Source: Spirodela intermedia (Eukaryota > Streptophyta > Magnoliopsida > Alismatales > Araceae). From it: a stretch of 64,000 nucleotides of DNA. Positions 38,297 to 50,900 of this stretch are shown here, piece by piece. Made by a program: the position numbers and the translations under genes. The stretch is from the NCBI GenBank assembly GCA_902729315.2, contig LR746265.1:6516892-6580891 (forward strand), written 5' to 3'. How positions within the stretch are numbered: the first letter of the stretch is position 1; the number at the start of each line of letters is the position of its first letter. The notes beneath the pieces are model-generated. The model did not search any database. It was not told the origin of the DNA and saw only the letters and a list, made by a program, of their open reading frames with translations.

Positions 38297-38893
38297 CTAG
38301 TCCACGGCCATCATCTCCTCCGAGGAGACCAGAGAAACCCGCTTGCCGGTGAGCTCGCCATGAATCCGCTCGAACTCCTCCATCACCTTGCCCACCATGG
38401 ATACCTTACCCTTCCCCACAAGCATCCTCACCAGCGTCACCAGCTGCCGGCAGAACCCGCCCTCCTCCGCCGCCCGTCTCACCGCCGCTCCCTTCAGTTC
38501 CTCCGCCACCAGCGGGTCGGCCAGCAAGGCGCGGACCCCCCACGCGAACCTCCGCACGTCCCTCTCCATGGCGGCGATGGTGCCGCCGCAGCGGGCGGCG
38601 TCCAGCAGCGCGGCGGCGTATCCGGTTGCCGCCTTCCTGTGGAAGGACGACAGTGGGCCGGCGCTGAGACTCCGGCGGGCGGAACTCCGGCGAGGTTCCG
38701 GCGGGTACGGCGGCACCGCCCGGAGGGTCCTTCCGCCGGGGGACCGCCGGTGGGCGAGGGGAGAGGAAGAAAGCGGCACAGCGCCACTACAGGCGACGGC
38801 GGGCTGCGGGAGGAAGAGAAGGGCTTCACCGGCGTTTGTAGCGGGATGGGTCCCTCGCCGAAGGTCAGAGGACAGCGCCGGCAAGGCGTCCAT
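38297..38893 (-). CDS. ATP synthase delta/OSCP-like protein, C-terminally short
   Basis: The delta subunit links the F1 head to the peripheral stalk in the chloroplast ATP synthase. The intronless frame encodes 198 residues. The first ~85 look like a plastid transit peptide: rich in Ser/Pro/Arg/Ala and low in acidic residues. The mature part has the delta/OSCP helical domain signals HRKAATGYAAALLDAA, then VRALLADPLVAEELK, and LVTLVRMLVGKGKVSMV. The family normally continues for roughly another 80 residues with the C-terminal stalk-binding domain; here the frame stops soon after TGKRVSLVSSEEMM. The gene may be a truncated paralogue, a divergent relative or a decaying copy. It is divergent from the SURF6 gene with 200 bp between starts. 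Family call fairly sure, function uncertain. Confidence 0.7.
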   Translation of the reverse strand: MDALPALSSDLRRGTHPATNAGEALLFLPQPAVACSGAVPLSSSPLAHRRSPGGRTLRAVPPYPPEPRRSSARRSLSAGPLSSFHRKAATGYAAALLDAARCGGTIAAMERDVRRFAWGVRALLADPLVAEELKGAAVRRAAEEGGFCRQLVTLVRMLVGKGKVSMVGKVMEEFERIHGELTGKRVSLVSSEEMMAVD

Positions 38894-39093
38894 TCACGGC
38901 TACGGCGAGGCGAGGAGAGGAGACGCTTGCTTGTCTGCTAGCCGTGGAAGGGATAGGGCCGTCCTCACCACCACAATAACAGCCTTGAAATAAATTATTG
39001 GGCCCATAATAATTTTGACGCTAATGGGCCTTCACCGGTCTTAGGGTTTAAAGACTCGTGAACGGGGGGCGGAGGAAGAAGGTAGGTGAAAAT
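38894..39093. promoter_or_regulatory. Short bidirectional promoter with site II and telo-box motifs
   Basis: The 200 bp between the delta-like start (38893, minus) and the SURF6 start (39094, plus) hold TGGGCCC (38999-39005), ATGGGCC (about 39024-39030) and TTAGGGTTTA (39041-39050, a telo-box). Site II plus telo-box in this order is characteristic of plant ribosome-biogenesis gene promoters, which fits SURF6. Confidence 0.75.
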
Positions 39094-40221
39094 ATGAAGA
39101 AGAAGAAGAGCCAGAAATCGCCGGCGGCGGCGACGCCGGAACCCCCCTCCGGCGCGAGCCTCGCCGGCGTTGCCAACTCCTCGTCCAGTCTGAAGGACCT
39201 GATCCGCGATCACTCTCTGTTCTTCGACCGCCTCGTGGACCTCATCCCCCCACGCTTCTACCTCTCAGCCGATGGCGCCGACGATCGGCCCTGGTACGCA
39301 GGGCTCAGCAAGAAGGAACGCGCCGCCGCTAAGAAGCAGACCAGGGAGAACACCAAGAAGTCCCGCCGCGCGCGCCTCGACCCGGAGAAGTCGTCCTCCA
39401 CTCTCGATGTTCTCAAGGAGAGAGCCGAAGCCGAGAAGTCCGAGCCGGACTCCGGCGGCGCCGCCGATGAAGACGAGGAGCCGGAGGACGCCGCCCCCGC
39501 CGCCGCCCCCGCCACCGCCCCCGACCGTGTGGTGACCTACGAGGAGCTCCGGGAGCGGCTTCACCGCCGTCTGGAGGAACTCCGCTCCACCAGGAACACT
39601 CGTCCCGCCGACCATCCCAGGAAGCATAGGGACGACAGGATGAAGGGGAAGGGGAGGGAGAAGGCTGATTTAGGGTTTGGGAAGCGGAAGAGAGACGATA
39701 AATCCGAGGAAGACGTCTCCGATACGAAGAAGAAGAAACCAGAGGAGAAGGAGAAGGATCCTTCCTCGGTGGACCTTTCCTTTGGCCATGTCAAGCTCGG
39801 AGATAAGGATTACGCAGGGGCTAAGAAGAGGAAGAAGAAGCTGTCCAAGCAGCAAGAACTAGAGATGGCGAAGCAACTGGAGGAGGCAAAGAAGGACCCA
39901 GAGAAGGGGGAAGTGGTCTCGAAGAAGCACTCGTGGAAGGCAGCTGTCAACAGAGCAGCGGGTGTGAAGGTCCATGACGACCCCAAGCTGCTGAAGGAAA
40001 GCATAAAGAAGGAGAAGAAGAAGCACCAGAAGAATGCCCAAAAATGGAAAGAGAGATCCGAGACCAGGGAGAAGCTGATGGCTGAGAAACAGAAGAAGCG
40101 GTCAGACAACATAAAGGAGAGGATCCATCAGACCAAGCTGAGAAAGATCGAGAAGCGTGAGAAGAAGCTCATGCGCCCTGGTTTCGAAGGCCGCAAGGAA
40201 GGATTCCTCAACGATGCTTGA
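39094..40221 (+). CDS. SURF6: SURF6-like nucleolar ribosome biogenesis protein
   Basis: SURF6 and yeast Rrp14 act in nucleolar pre-rRNA processing. The intronless frame from the first ATG encodes 375 residues. The N-terminus is a Lys-rich stretch (MKKKKSQKSP), followed by the conserved SSSLKDLIRDHSLFFDRLVDLIP block. The middle is acidic and low-complexity (residues ~125-150), and VVTYEELRERLHRRLEELR follows. The C-terminal SURF6 domain contains SVDLSFGHVKLGD, KHSWKAAVNRAAGVKVHDDP and a very basic coiled-coil tail ending RPGFEGRKEGFL. The upstream in-frame codons from 39058 lack an ATG, so 39094 is taken as the start. The promoter carries site II and telo-box elements. Confidence 0.92.
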   Translation: MKKKKSQKSPAAATPEPPSGASLAGVANSSSSLKDLIRDHSLFFDRLVDLIPPRFYLSADGADDRPWYAGLSKKERAAAKKQTRENTKKSRRARLDPEKSSSTLDVLKERAEAEKSEPDSGGAADEDEEPEDAAPAAAPATAPDRVVTYEELRERLHRRLEELRSTRNTRPADHPRKHRDDRMKGKGREKADLGFGKRKRDDKSEEDVSDTKKKKPEEKEKDPSSVDLSFGHVKLGDKDYAGAKKRKKKLSKQQELEMAKQLEEAKKDPEKGEVVSKKHSWKAAVNRAAGVKVHDDPKLLKESIKKEKKKHQKNAQKWKERSETREKLMAEKQKKRSDNIKERIHQTKLRKIEKREKKLMRPGFEGRKEGFLNDA

Positions 40222-41976
40222 ACATGAACACTCTTCCGAGATGAAGCAGAGCTTTGTGTCTTCCTCGTATCTTGCAGATGCTCAAATCTCCTTCTTTTAT
40301 CCTATGAATGAATGCTTAAATTACATATTCTGATGCAATCACGTATCATTGCTTCATTATTATTGTTTCTATTTGATCCTGGCAGCTACCCATCAATGCC
40401 GGGGGGACTGATCTTGATCTCTGTAGTAATTATTTGCCATCGCTGCTGTCATCTGCGAACGAATTCAGTGAAGCAGAGGGCTAATTGGAGGTGTTTCAGC
40501 CAGAGTGAAGCAGTGGGAACCCCTTCCCTGTCCTCAAGCTATGCAATGGGGATGCCCTGATCTCTCCCCCCCCCATCCTCCAACTACTGCAACAAGGATG
40601 GCTTTGCTCAATTCTCGCCGCTGTGGTTTTGTTCTCTTTCTGTGAATCTCCAGGCTGGAAATCCGTTGACTTCCTTGGGGTTTCTCATTTGGCATGCATG
40701 AGAGACTGTCATGATGGAAGCACATCAGTGGATATCCTGTTAGCTAGAAGTCAACGTTGCCCATATATGATCGTAAATCTTCATTAAGAGATAACCCATC
40801 AGATATTCATCACATGGAATGATTTACGAGATCGGGCAGGCCAGATCTGTCGATAAGTAGAAAATAATTTATTTGTTTTATGAACTACATTTTTATCATT
40901 TATGGTAAAAGCAACGTGAATATATCTATTTATAATCATTTTTTTCAATTAATATACTTCTCATTACGGTGTTAAACCAACTATTTATGATTCAGGTTTG
41001 AATTTTTGTAATGACTGGTAATTGGTTAGGTGGCTTTTTTTAATATTACGAAAAATATTTTTTGCCTTTAATTTTTTAATAAAATAATTATTGGTATAAC
41101 CATAGTGCATGCATAAGTAGAACATAATAATAGTTTTTTTTATGAACTACATTTCTATCATTAATGGTAAACGAATATATTGGTAGGGCGATGGTTAAAT
41201 GCCTCTCATTTACTGGTTTTAAAGATAAATACCATTATATTTTTTTACTAATATATTATTTTTTATTTTACCATTTAAATATTACCTAAGAAATAGCGAC
41301 TGAGAGAGATGGAGAGAATAATTAAATTGCGTAATATAGTCTCATTAACCAAGAAGTATAGAAGTATTGCGCAAATATTGTCATATATTTATTTTTCAAA
41401 TAATTTTCTCTAACCATCAATTTATTCAGGAAAATTATTTTCAGATAATTCTAACAGGATAATGTGATCAATATCATATAAGATCGAATTAGAAAGAGTG
41501 TGCGATTCTAATTATTAGCCTCGGATGACCAGAGATGGGCCTAACTGGGCCGGCACAGTCTCTTGTTCAAAATCCAAGAGGCTCGGAGGAGAGTTTGGAA
41601 GAGCGCGAGGGGTGGCCGGTAAGGGCAGTAACGGAGCATGATCGAAGAGGGTCGGAGGCCGGCGGGGGGATCGGACAGGTTTCCGCTGGATCTGGCCGCC
41701 GGAGTGGCGGCGATTCTCACGCTGCTGGCTGGGGCAGACGTTCGGGATCTCCTCGGACGTTCTCCTTCTTCCTTTATCTCTCAAGGACGGACGGCGAAGC
41801 TGGTCCGGTCCTCGGAGGGGTTGCACCGGCCGGGGGGGAAATTTTCTGCCGGGGGCCTGGGTCGCAGGAATTTCCCCTCTTCCGCTGCCTAGATGGATGC
41901 CGCTGTGGATATCGTCTCTGTGTGTTAGGTTGGGAGGGAAAAACCTGGTCTTTAGTTGGTCAGGGGTGGCAGAGTG
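40222..41976. other. Intergenic between SURF6 and the MIP2 gene
   Basis: The first ~500 bp are probably SURF6 3' UTR and flank. From 40840 to 41520 the DNA is strongly AT-rich with a direct repeat pair, listed separately. From 41520 to 41976 it turns GC-rich and holds GGGCCTAACTGGGCC near 41536, likely the promoter and leader of the MIP2 gene. No gene is seen. Confidence 0.6.
40853..41180. repeat. Direct repeat pair 260 bp apart in AT-rich DNA
   Basis: ATAAGTAGAAAATAATTTAT at 40853 and ATAAGTAGAACATAATAATA at 41113 are each followed by TATGAACTACATTT, then ATCATT and ATGGTAAA, about 65 bp in all. This may be the remnant of a small AT-rich transposon, but no inverted ends were identified. Confidence 0.75.
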
Positions 41977-44900
41977 ATGGCGGGAGGGAGGGGGAAGGTG
42001 GGTGAGGTGCTCTATGAGACACAGTACCATGCGGCGTGGTCGTCTAGTTCTTCTCATCAGGCGCTACTGGAGCAGGTGATCGGTACTTCAATTGTTCTTT
42101 CTCTCGTTTTCTTTTATACCTGCAACTGATGAATTCGGCCATGGCAATATAGGCGAATAAAGCTAGTGAAGGTGGCCTGTTCTCTCGTCTTTCTCTACGG
42201 GGTTTGTTTCCCTCTCTCTCTCTCTCTCTCGCTCTCTCTCTCATTTATTCGCCGAAGTTGTTTTCCATTGCCTATGATTTTGATGAACGTGAAATATAAT
42301 GTTGGCCTTCGACAACCGATGGAGAACAAGTGGTATCTTATATGAAGACCACGTATTTTATTTCTATTTACATTCCTTTTTTAAAAAATGTTCTTTTTTG
42401 TATGTTCTTACTCAGACTCGATGGAGTATTTCGGTGAGTATAACATTGTGGAAAAACTTTCTGTGAAGGTTTACGCCAACTCAAAGAAAAATGGAGTGGA
42501 AACAAGTTGCCAAGATCATTGAATAGAAAGATGTCTTTGTTTATCTCTGCCAATGGCGAACACGTTGGTGTAGCTGCTAATAACCGGATAACAGTTTTGC
42601 AGAAGGATGACAATTACATGAACCCATGTGGCATATTTATTAGTAAGGTTACTCTGACTTATGAAAATTTACTCGTTCTTTATAGATCTGGGTTGCTGCT
42701 TACTACGAGTGATCTATGCTGTTTTTAGTGACAATATATTTTGCCTAGAAGCAGAAATAAAAATCATTGTTTTTTGTTTGCAAGCTGTTGTATATTTTAA
42801 TTTTATCAGAGGTCTCAGCTTTTTTCATTTGAATTTTTTTAAGGTTGAGCTTGTTTGTTTGATGTTTGAGCTACAAAAATTGTCTTTCTGAATAGTATTC
42901 AGTATAATCCTTGGAAAGGAAGATATACTCCTGCAGAAGTTCTATTTAAGGCAGGCTGTATTAAATATCAAGTTACTGACGTATTAATTATCCCTATCTG
43001 TTATTCTAAAGATGTGCCAAATTGATTAGACACGATACAAGAAAGGTTTTTTTCTGACACAGTAGTGGATGCAAACACTGAAAATTAATGGGATATATAT
43101 TTTCCCACGACACAGTATTAGGGGACTCAATTTGGCACAATTAAGCGAGTGGTTGTGGAATTTGATTTGATGGAGGGTTATGAAGAGATACCCTTGTTTC
43201 TACTGATATGGGAAATGCCATAGGATGTACTAATTTTCCGTTTGATGTTGATATTTAAATCTATCTTACAACGTTTTTCCGTTTGGTTCCTCGCAGTCAA
43301 CCAAAATCTTTGATATTTCCATCTCAGCTCCCAACCATTAGCCACTTTGTCCATCATCGTGCTAGCTTTATGCATTGAGAAAATAACTCTTCCTTTTTAG
43401 TGTATTTTCCAAGAGTCTTCGTTTACATCTAATCAAGGAGAAGAGATGTATATCTCCTTCGTTTACATTTTGATCATGAAACACCTGGGCTTTTTGCAGA
43501 TTCCCTTGCATTTTGATATTGGGAAGGAAAGAAAGAAGTACTGTGGCTGGAGACTGTTAAATAATGCTGTATATACTAGGGGAGTTATATGATAACTTGC
43601 ATTCTAGTGATGTAGGACGGGGGACAGTGAGATTTGTCTCAGTAGTTGGCTTTGCCTTTTGTTTTTGGAGGACGCATGTGGAAGCATGGCTTTACTTTCA
43701 CAATTTTAGCTATTCTTTTGGGTATCAGAGGATCCTTGCATAAGAATGGTCAAGAGTTTTGATCATAGTGTAGAACAAGGGTGCTGCTATGCGACATTTA
43801 GATGGAATGTCCAGGATGAAGAGGTCAATAAATTTGAAGATTTCTGAAGCTATCCTTCTTGAACTGTTGCCATAGATGCCAGGTTCAAAGGTAGATTGTG
43901 TAATAATAATAGAGTGCATACTCAAACATCTTGTGGCACCTTGGATTTGGAGCGTCCTTATCCTTTGAAAGGGACTATCTTGTTGTGGGGAACTTCATGT
44001 GGACTTCTTCCTTCTTGCAATCAATTAGCTCATCATTTGTGTAAACAGTTCATGTCTTATACGTTTTCAAGAAGGAGAGCAAGATTAATCATTTGTTTCT
44101 AAGGTACCCCTCATGTCAGATTATGCAGAGTTGGTTCACTATGACAAACCTTAGTTGACTCCTACTATCTATGGAGGCAGTTCGGAGATGTTGGGAATGG
44201 AATTGACACTCTAAGTTGATGAAAAGGTACGGTGTCTGTGAGTAGAGCAATTGTTGATAATAGTTTTCCGTGTTTGGTTCACCTGGTGTCAGTACGGGCT
44301 AGGGTGCTATTGCACGATGAAGGAGGTTATTCTGCAGTTCTGGAAAGCTTAAATTTGCTGATAAGTCTGCAGCGTCTTGGCATAGGCCATTGTTCTTGTG
44401 TAGGTGACGTTTTGAATATGAAGTACTGCCTAGTTTCTGAAACAATAATTAAGTAATGAACTCACAGGGCCAATTTAGATCTATTACATCCGTAGTTTTA
44501 GAACCGAGAACAAGATTAATAATTATTCTCAATGAAACAATAATGATGAATATGCAATATACATGATTATGTGACTAAGAAATGGTTTTAGGTTGGTTTA
44601 ATTTTTCTTGTCTGGTTCATAGGAGGTTCGAAGTCTATTCAAGCCACTTTTTATCACTTATTTATACCCAACATGCTGTTATTGGTTATGACGGAGGGAT
44701 AACATTGCAATCTTGGCCTAAGGATCCTTCAGAATCTAATTATTTTTATGATTGAGGTATGTTTTCAATTGAAGAATGAGTATCTATTTAAAACAGTCAA
44801 TTATTAGCTAGAAAAGTCGTTTTAGATATCTAGGTTTGTGTATGGTCTTTCTAATCAAATCAGATCCCCTGATGGTTACCACTGATCTGGTCCACATTGC

Positions 44901-47900
44901 ATTACATTGGCTGAACTGGCTGGACTCATTCTTCCATCTTTTTCTAATAGTGGTGTCTCTTCTAAACATTGTTGGACCCAAATGAGATTGGTTGATTTCC
45001 TGTTTATATCTTTCCTATGCAAAGGATGCTCAGATGTTCCTCCTGGAATTTTTTCTGCTATGCACTTTGATTCAATTTGGCTGTTTCGTGTTGAAACAGT
45101 TTCACTGTGCATACAATGGTGTGCTCATTTAAGCAGAGGTATAGAACTTGCATTTAGGTCCTAAAATGACCTACACCGTCTGTGCAATCTGGAGTCAGAC
45201 AAACTTATTTATTTTTAGAAGGCCGATACTTCAGCTGATAAAGTACTTAATTGGTTATGTGGTAAGAAAAAATGTGTGAAAATTTTTATGCTGAGGAAAG
45301 ACATGAATCTGTTAGTTTGGGTATCTTGGGTTATAGCATAGCGTACGTTACCAATGCATGTGTATACCTCCCTTTCCTTTGTTTCTCGACAGAAGTTTTA
45401 GGATCCGTTTTAAGAAAAGTTATTTTTCCTCCAATACAGTTGCCATCTTAGATTCGAATTGTTTTGAAGTACTTTGTGACCATGACATTATTAGTAGACC
45501 GAAGAAGAGTTTTATGAACAACAAATAGAAAAACTCTCTTGTTTTGGAAGTCTTTAACTACTAAAATGAAAAATTAGGTTGATATCTGGAAATATTATAA
45601 CAGATGATACGGAAGATGGCTTTATTAGCGGGATGTGGATGTAGTGACAAGAAGAGATTATGCCGGGAAAAGCTTTCGAGATGCTTTAGACTTCTTTTAA
45701 AAATATCAACATGGGCATCTAATTAGACTCACAAAGTTGCCTTCTTGAGGGTTCCCAAAAGGCAGAAGGAAAATAAACAACAAAAAAAAAAGATTCCTTC
45801 ACAGAGGGAAGCTGAGAAATTGTACATTTTTTTGTTGCAGTGGACTTCGGCTTCTTTCCCAAGTTCAAATGCCGTCCCCCTTTATGTCCAGCTTCCCACT
45901 GTGTTACAACTTGGCACTGACTCATCTCCCTGCGTATACTTGATGTGTTGGGTTTTGGCAGTCGTCGCTGCCATGTTTTTTCCTAAATCAGTTGATCAGT
46001 GATATTTCCTTTTACATTTTCTCCCATTTTATCCTCACCTTCCTCTCCGTGCTTTCATCCATTTTGTGTCTTCCATTTCATCAACTGGTAATCAATGACA
46101 AAAAATAATTGAACCAACTCTCGAGTTGGTAGGTCTCTTCCTTTATTTACATTGTTTTACAATTTTGATAAAATAATTGTCTTGGTGCTCAAAATCGGGT
46201 ACTAATATTACAATCGTCTATCCTCATCTTTGTCTTTTTGGCTTGTCCAGTATTCTTATCTTTAATGGCTTGTTGGCAGTGTTCTTTTTAAACTTCAACT
46301 TTACTTGCATTGCACCGGACATAATTTCATGCAGAAATTCCTTTTCGGAAGCTATTTCTGTGTTTGATTAAGCATATCCTCTTGGAAAATACCAAGGAAC
46401 ATATGCTTCAATTCAATGATTTTTCAGGTCACGTACCTTTTATTACTTTTGTCTTAGTCAAGCATTTCCTAATGGGTATATTGTGCTACCAGGCAATCAC
46501 AAGCAAAGTATTTTTGCTCATGGTGCTTGGTCAGAACCTCAAGGTATACTTGGGGTTGTTGATCAAATGGACAGGGTTTTCTTTATTAAATCGAATGGTG
46601 AGGAGATCACCAGTACAACAGCGAGCCAGCTGAAACTTTCTGCACCAATTGTTGACTTGATTGTGCTTGATGACCTCAATGCAAAGAAGTCGTGCCTGTA
46701 AGCTCTAACTTTTCTGATTTATGGCTGTATAAAATCTTTGCTTTCTGATACCTTTATGGGCCAAAGATCTGGTACGAGGTTTTTCTTTACCTTTTGTTGG
46801 CTGACATAACTTCTACAGGTGTGGCTTCTGCATAGTAACGGCTGATGGTTTGCTTCACCATATCGAGGTTACACAAGATCCAAGTTCAGGCATTTTCTCC
46901 ATACCCGTGCTCAATAGTCAACTCATATCACGGGGACAACTCACTCCGAATGTGGTATGCTTGGACTACCATCCAGGTCTTTCCTTAATAGTGTTACTTG
47001 CTGTTGTTGGCATCTCTACGAGCTACCCACGTGAGTCAGGTAAGAACTTAGCAGTGATTGTGAAAATATGCTCTTGTATTGTGCTTCACGTGGGGAATCT
47101 GAGAATGTTGCTTTTTCATGTATTTCAGGACATTATTCTCTTTCTTTGTGGCGTATAACAAATAATAATGAGCTGGAATCAGTTTTTTGTTCTTCTCAAG
47201 TCGAAGGCTTATTTTCAATGCCAAAAGATTATGGAGGTTCTTTCACAATTCCCAAAGTTATCATTTCACCAAAGGGTAGTTACGTTTCCACATTAGATCT
47301 GACTGGATGTGTGAATATTTTTAGCCTCAAATGTCAACCATATTTTCTTTCTTTTATCTCTTTTGACAAGAGAAATAGTTCACAAGCGGTAGGCGTGGAA
47401 TTTGAGGCAAGGGAGCTCCTAAGTGATGTTGCTGATGTTTCTTGGTGGTCTGATCACATTGTTATTATTGCAAAGAAGAGCGGTGTTGTAACCATGTTTG
47501 ATGTTTGTGGTGGTATGAAAGCTTTGGAGAATGATCTACTGCTCCATGCTCCTGTTTTAGGAAGAGTTATGTGTTATGAAGGGTATACATTTGTTTTAGA
47601 AGATGGGTTATCAAAGGGAAGGAATCCTGTTCTTTCTCAGCGTAAAGAATCTGTGGAAACTTGGAATGTTGTTGAGGGAACTTCTGACAACCACGGACAT
47701 CTATCCGCTGATAAATGTTGCTGGAGCCTAATGTCATTCGTGGAGAGATCTATTTCAGAAATATATGATATTTTAATTAACAGTCAACAATATCAAGATG
47801 CATTGGATTTCGCTAACTGTCATGGACTTGAGAAGGATGACGTTTTTAAATCACAGTGGTTGCATTCTGATCAAGGGATTTATGAAATAAATACGTGCTT

Positions 47901-50900
47901 GCCAAACATTAAGGATCAGATGTTTGTACTTTCTGAATGTGTAAATAAGGGACCAACTGAAGATGCAGTGAGGGCTTTACTTTCGTATGGTCTTTTTATT
48001 ACTGATCAATACAGGTTCCTCAACTTGGAAGATGATCAGAACAGTCCTGTGTGGAACTTTCGAAAGATGAGACTCAAGTTACTGCAGTGTAGGGACAGGT
48101 TGGAAACTTTTTTGGGGATAAACATGGGAAGGTATGATTATATATGGAAGTTTCTAGTAGCCGTGTTTATTTGTATTCATTATTTATAATGTTTATTCTT
48201 CTCTTCTTCTTTAATTCTTGAAATTTATGGAATTATACTGGTTTCGTAAGGCAGTAATCGCTGTTTACTGTAAAAGGTTAGATAATTCGCGATTAGGAAA
48301 CTACTTGTAGTTAATTTGAAATATGTATTCGTGGTAAAATCAATTTAGAGTTGTGTCCGTGTGTGTGCATGACTGTACTGTTGTTCAGTTGGTAAGGATG
48401 GGAAGAAGTAGACTTGGTAAAAATAGTTCATGCCTTCAAACGTTGGGGAACTGTGTTCTATCTGGAAGAGCTCTGGCAACGTCAGAGATTTATATAGCCA
48501 TCATAATGGAGGGGTATTCAGATACGTGTCTTGATTGTGACGTGGAATGATCGATCGCACTGTGGTTCAAAAAAAGTTGTGATTAAACAGTAGCTTACTT
48601 GTTTTTCTCTCAAGAACTACTGACTTATTCAAGACCTATCTGTTGGAATTAGCAGCTCATCATATTCAAATAAATATTTAATTGGCTTCTTTGGCAAGAG
48701 GACATCATTGTTGTAGTAGAATATATTATTTACACTAAGAAGCTATGGGAGACTCCACTTGTCTTCTCTCTCACATGTTTTTCTAGTATTTTATAAGATT
48801 ATCACTCATTAATTCTCACTCGCACCCTCGTCAACATTCACCACCGATATGAACTTATACCGTGATGCCACTCAGTCCCCTCTTTCCTAGCTGGCGTATT
48901 TTCTGTTCTTTTCAGGGTTGCCCTGTCCTTTTTATTATCATTTCTCCCATCATTTGAAAAACTGAACTCGACTTTCTTTGTCGCCCAAAAACTTTAGACA
49001 CTCTTCATCAGCAAAGCTTGGGATCTCTGACAGATATTTCCTGCATGTTTAGCGCAGGAGTTACGCTCAGGCAATTATCAAGCATTCTTTTTCTTCATTG
49101 TTGAGGATGGAAAGGAAGTCATTCTGTGTTCCTCTTCACGCAAAAAGATGATTTGTGTATTAAAAAGACTGGACGTGAGTACACTGCTGTTTCAAGGGAT
49201 TTATGGTCTTATCGTTTTTCCTTCAGGGAATATTAGTTTAGGAAAACTTTTGTCATCCATGGAGCTTCAGCCTGAATGAGGGCACATCCAAAGCTCAAAT
49301 TTGACTTCTAGAACCCAAGTCTAGTGTGGATGGTGTGATAACCTTATCTAAAGTCCAAGTAAGAGATTTATGTCTCTTTTATTTGGTACCGACAAGGCCC
49401 ACTGACCAGTCTTAAGAATTCCTATCTTATGTTTTTGATAATAGGGTCGTGAGCTTCCCTGTTTCCTTGAATGATGTACTGATTCATATGTTCCGGTTCA
49501 AGCTTTCTTCTGACTTATAAAGCAGGAGTTGATTTCTTTTGTTAATTTCTCTTTTCTTTCCCTATTGATTTCAATCCTGCTAATCTTGTTACACGACATT
49601 TAGTAATGTGTTAATGTTATGATATTACAATCTTTTTATTGCAAAGATGCAGTGTTGATTGAAGATAATTTCATTCCAAATACTATCACTCCCACGTCGT
49701 GTTTTTTGTGAGATTTTTTTTTTCTGATAATACTTCTTCAGATTCTCAGTGCAGGAATACAAAAAATTTCGGTCTGCACCTCTCCATGCTTCTGGTATTT
49801 CTCTGGCAGAAAGTGGAAAAATCGGGGCCTTGAACCTGCTCTTTAAACGGCATCCTTATTCGGTTGCAGTCAATGTACTGGAAATTTTATCTGCCATCCC
49901 TGAAACAATACTTGTTGGATCTTATGGACAACTTCTTCCAGGGAAGTCTCCTCCTACCACTGTTGCTATAAGGGATGAAGATTGGGTAGAATGTGAACGG
50001 ATGGCATCTTTTTTGACGAACATATCAAGTGGCTTTGATGCTGTTGTTGATGTGGGAACAGAGGTGATCTTGAAGCATTGTATGGGATTTGTTTGGCCAC
50101 AAATGACTGAACTTTCAGAATGGTACAAGAATAGGGCAAGAAATATCGATAGCTTTAGTGGGCAGCTTGATAACTCCCTCTCTTTGGTGGACCTTGGCTT
50201 TCGCAAGGGTATTGTTGACTTGCAGCGATTTCATGAAGATATGTCATATTTGCATCAACTCGTCTATTCTACTGATGAAGAAACAACTACCTCCATGAGC
50301 CTTGTCACATGGGAACATTTATCAGATTATGAAAAGTTTGAAGTGATGCTTATGGGGACTAAAGCAGAGACAGTTGTGAAAAGACTACGGGAAATAGCGC
50401 TCCCGTTTATGAGAAATCGAACCAACTCTGGTTCACATCTGCCTCAGATTGTCGACACACAAGATGGTGCATCTTTTTTGGTGAGATGGTTGAAGAAGAA
50501 GGCTTCTGAGAATAACATGGACATCTGCTTGGTGGTCATTGAGGAAGGTTGTAAGGATCTTCAAACAGGTGGTTTTTTCAGGGATGAAATTGAAGCCATG
50601 GAGGTGACAATTGATTGCATATATCTTTGTACTCTCACTGATCAATGGAATACTTTAGCATCCATGTTGTCTAAACTCCAATACAAAAATCAAAAGGAGA
50701 AATTTCCACTTTCAGACAAGGATTTTGCTCCAAAACATATCACACGAGGTATAGTATCTTCCCGATCATATAACAAGAATGGCCAGGTTGGAAGTTCACA
50801 GCTGCTGTTTGATTTTTCAGGCTTAGGTAAAAAACACTCATCAGCACAAGATTCTGAAGGGCATGTTGAAGAGCCATCTGTCGACATTATTGAAAAGCTC

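Noticed and set aside
47040-47128. Continuous frame from 47068 suggesting a MIP2 exon without the 89 bp intron
   Set aside because: The upstream exon joins in phase only through GTAAGA at 47040 to TTTCAG at 47128. The extra residues do not fit the family.
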